Assembly (NCBI GenBank): GCA_031119475.1
Contig: JAVHXV010000006.1
Coordinates: forward strand, 1 to 64,000
From: Pedobacter sp.
GTDB lineage: Bacteria; Bacteroidota; Bacteroidia; Sphingobacteriales; Sphingobacteriaceae
Reading direction: 5' to 3'
DNA: 64,000 bases
Of the stretch, positions 63,163 through 64,000 are shown piece after piece (position 1 is the stretch's first letter; each line of letters begins with the position of its first letter). The notes under the pieces were generated by a model, which was not told the origin of the DNA, searched no databases, and was given only the letters and a program-made list of their open reading frames with translations. A program made the translations under genes and the position numbers.

Positions 63163-64000
63163 ATGAATAGCGGAAAACCAAAAATAGTAATCGTAGGCGG
63201 TGGTTTTGGGGGTATCGAACTGGCCAAAAAACTCCGTAAGAAAGCTGTCGAAGTCGTCATCTTGGACAAGCACAATTACCACACTTTTCAGCCATTGCTG
63301 TATCAGGTGGCAACAGGTGGATTAGAAGCGGATTCGATTGCCTTTCCTATTCGAAAAATATTTAAGGGACAAAAAAACCTGACTTTTAGGGTAACTGAAG
63401 TCCAAAAGGTGATCCCCCAAGAAAATAAACTGCTGACTACAATTGGCGAAATTACCTATGATTACCTGGTGATCGCGACGGGCTCTACGAGCAATTTTTT
63501 TGGACAGGACGAGATCCAGGAAAATGCCATGCCGATGAAGTCTATTCCAGAGGCCTTAAATCTGCGAAGCCTGATCTTACAACACTTAGAAGCCGCATTG
63601 ATTGCCCCTACTCCAGCGGCTGAGGCCGAACTCCTGAATTTTGTGATTGTGGGTGGCGGCCCGACTGGCGTAGAGACTGCTGGAGCTATTGCCGAACTAA
63701 AAAAGCATGTCTTAAAAAACGATTATCCAGAACTGGACATCCAGAAAGTAAATATTTACCTGATCGAAGGGTCTCCTGAACTTTTAGGCCCCATGTCAAA
63801 ACAGTCGCAGGAAAAGTCGCAAAAATTCCTGGAAGAACTCGGCGTAACCATCTATACCTCTGCGCGGGTGCAATCCTATGATGGAAGCCTACTTACCCTG
63901 GCTGACGGACGAACCATCCATGCCAAGACCGTGATCTGGAGCGCAGGGGTTAAGGGAGTAGTACTTAATGGCCTTGACCCAACTTGTACTGTGCGTGGCA
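63163..64000 (+). CDS. ndh: Type II NADH dehydrogenase (NDH-2), 5' part
   Basis: 279 codons to the window edge; the gene continues. MNSGKPKIVIVGGGFGGIELAKKL is the FAD-binding Rossmann motif, HNYHTFQPLLYQVATGGL is the classic NDH-2 segment, YDYLVIATGSTSNFFG closes the first fold, and FVIVGGGPTGVETAGAIAEL is the NADH-binding motif. It passes electrons from NADH to quinone at the inner membrane without pumping protons. ATG 63163 gives the canonical start. The upstream element and terminator make it the first gene of its unit. Confidence 0.93.
   Translation, partial: MNSGKPKIVIVGGGFGGIELAKKLRKKAVEVVILDKHNYHTFQPLLYQVATGGLEADSIAFPIRKIFKGQKNLTFRVTEVQKVIPQENKLLTTIGEITYDYLVIATGSTSNFFGQDEIQENAMPMKSIPEALNLRSLILQHLEAALIAPTPAAEAELLNFVIVGGGPTGVETAGAIAELKKHVLKNDYPELDIQKVNIYLIEGSPELLGPMSKQSQEKSQKFLEELGVTIYTSARVQSYDGSLLTLADGRTIHAKTVIWSAGVKGVVLNGLDPTCTVRG

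Overview
The window reads as chromosomal DNA of a Bacteroidota bacterium, most likely a Sphingobacteriaceae member close to Pedobacter (inferred from gene content, not from a database search). Supporting signs are TAnnTTTG-type -7 promoter boxes, a fused SecDF, a DUF4290-murA pair, outer-membrane proteins with carboxypeptidase-regulatory and plug-like domains, a BlaI/BlaR1-like pair without a penicillin sensor, and MetZ plus cystathionine beta-synthase. I see no rRNA, tRNA, CRISPR array, insertion sequence, phage or integron. Almost everything is housekeeping or envelope biology in short operons.

Layout. 0.1-6 kb: coaD, a NUDIX hydrolase, pyrE with an SRPBCC protein, and clpB. 6-16 kb: envelope proteins (an 804-aa TonB-receptor-like barrel, a lipoprotein phosphoesterase, a small barrel, and two large tandem MG2/plug paralogues). 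16-22 kb: M28 peptidase and polysaccharide deacetylase lipoproteins, a GreA/GreB-like factor, a nitroreductase, a helical-repeat protein and an ABC-F ATPase with one degenerate ATP site. 22-26 kb: two small secreted paralogues, then an ABC ATPase/FtsX-like permease/CxxC protein operon. 26-33.5 kb: FKBP isomerase, YyaL-type thioredoxin-fold protein, dipeptide epimerase, DUF2807 protein behind a likely ECF-sigma promoter, GH25 lysozyme and M20 dipeptidase. 33.7-43 kb: two bacterial PH-domain proteins, a UvrD/PcrA helicase, DUF4290-murA, cystathionine beta-synthase and dprA. 43-50.6 kb: blaI/blaR1-like with clear operators, rsmG, a glycosyltransferase, and tgt-lptG-like-EamA. 51-54 kb: a 932-aa secreted zinc-peptidase/propeller/barrel protein and a LapA-like protein. 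54-64 kb: an AlkD-like repair protein, metZ, an OsmC protein, ispE, a DUF1287 protein, thyA-folA, secDF, and an NDH-2 gene cut by the window end.

The most unusual feature is not a gene. Nearly every boundary between transcription units carries a 60-280 bp element made of two arms of degenerate short-word repeats. The arms are roughly reverse complements, with a G-rich 5' arm and a C-rich 3' arm. The word set differs from element to element (for example GGACTATT, AGTATAAAGT, GCGGAGA, GTTAATTG), but the two arms of one element tend to share it. Three pairs checked by eye match at 17/20, 18/22 and about 18/22 positions. I know no name for this class. Other points worth checking are a MurA with Asp in place of the fosfomycin-target Cys, a Tgt lacking its three zinc cysteines, the asymmetric ABC-F protein, and the peptidase-propeller-barrel protein.
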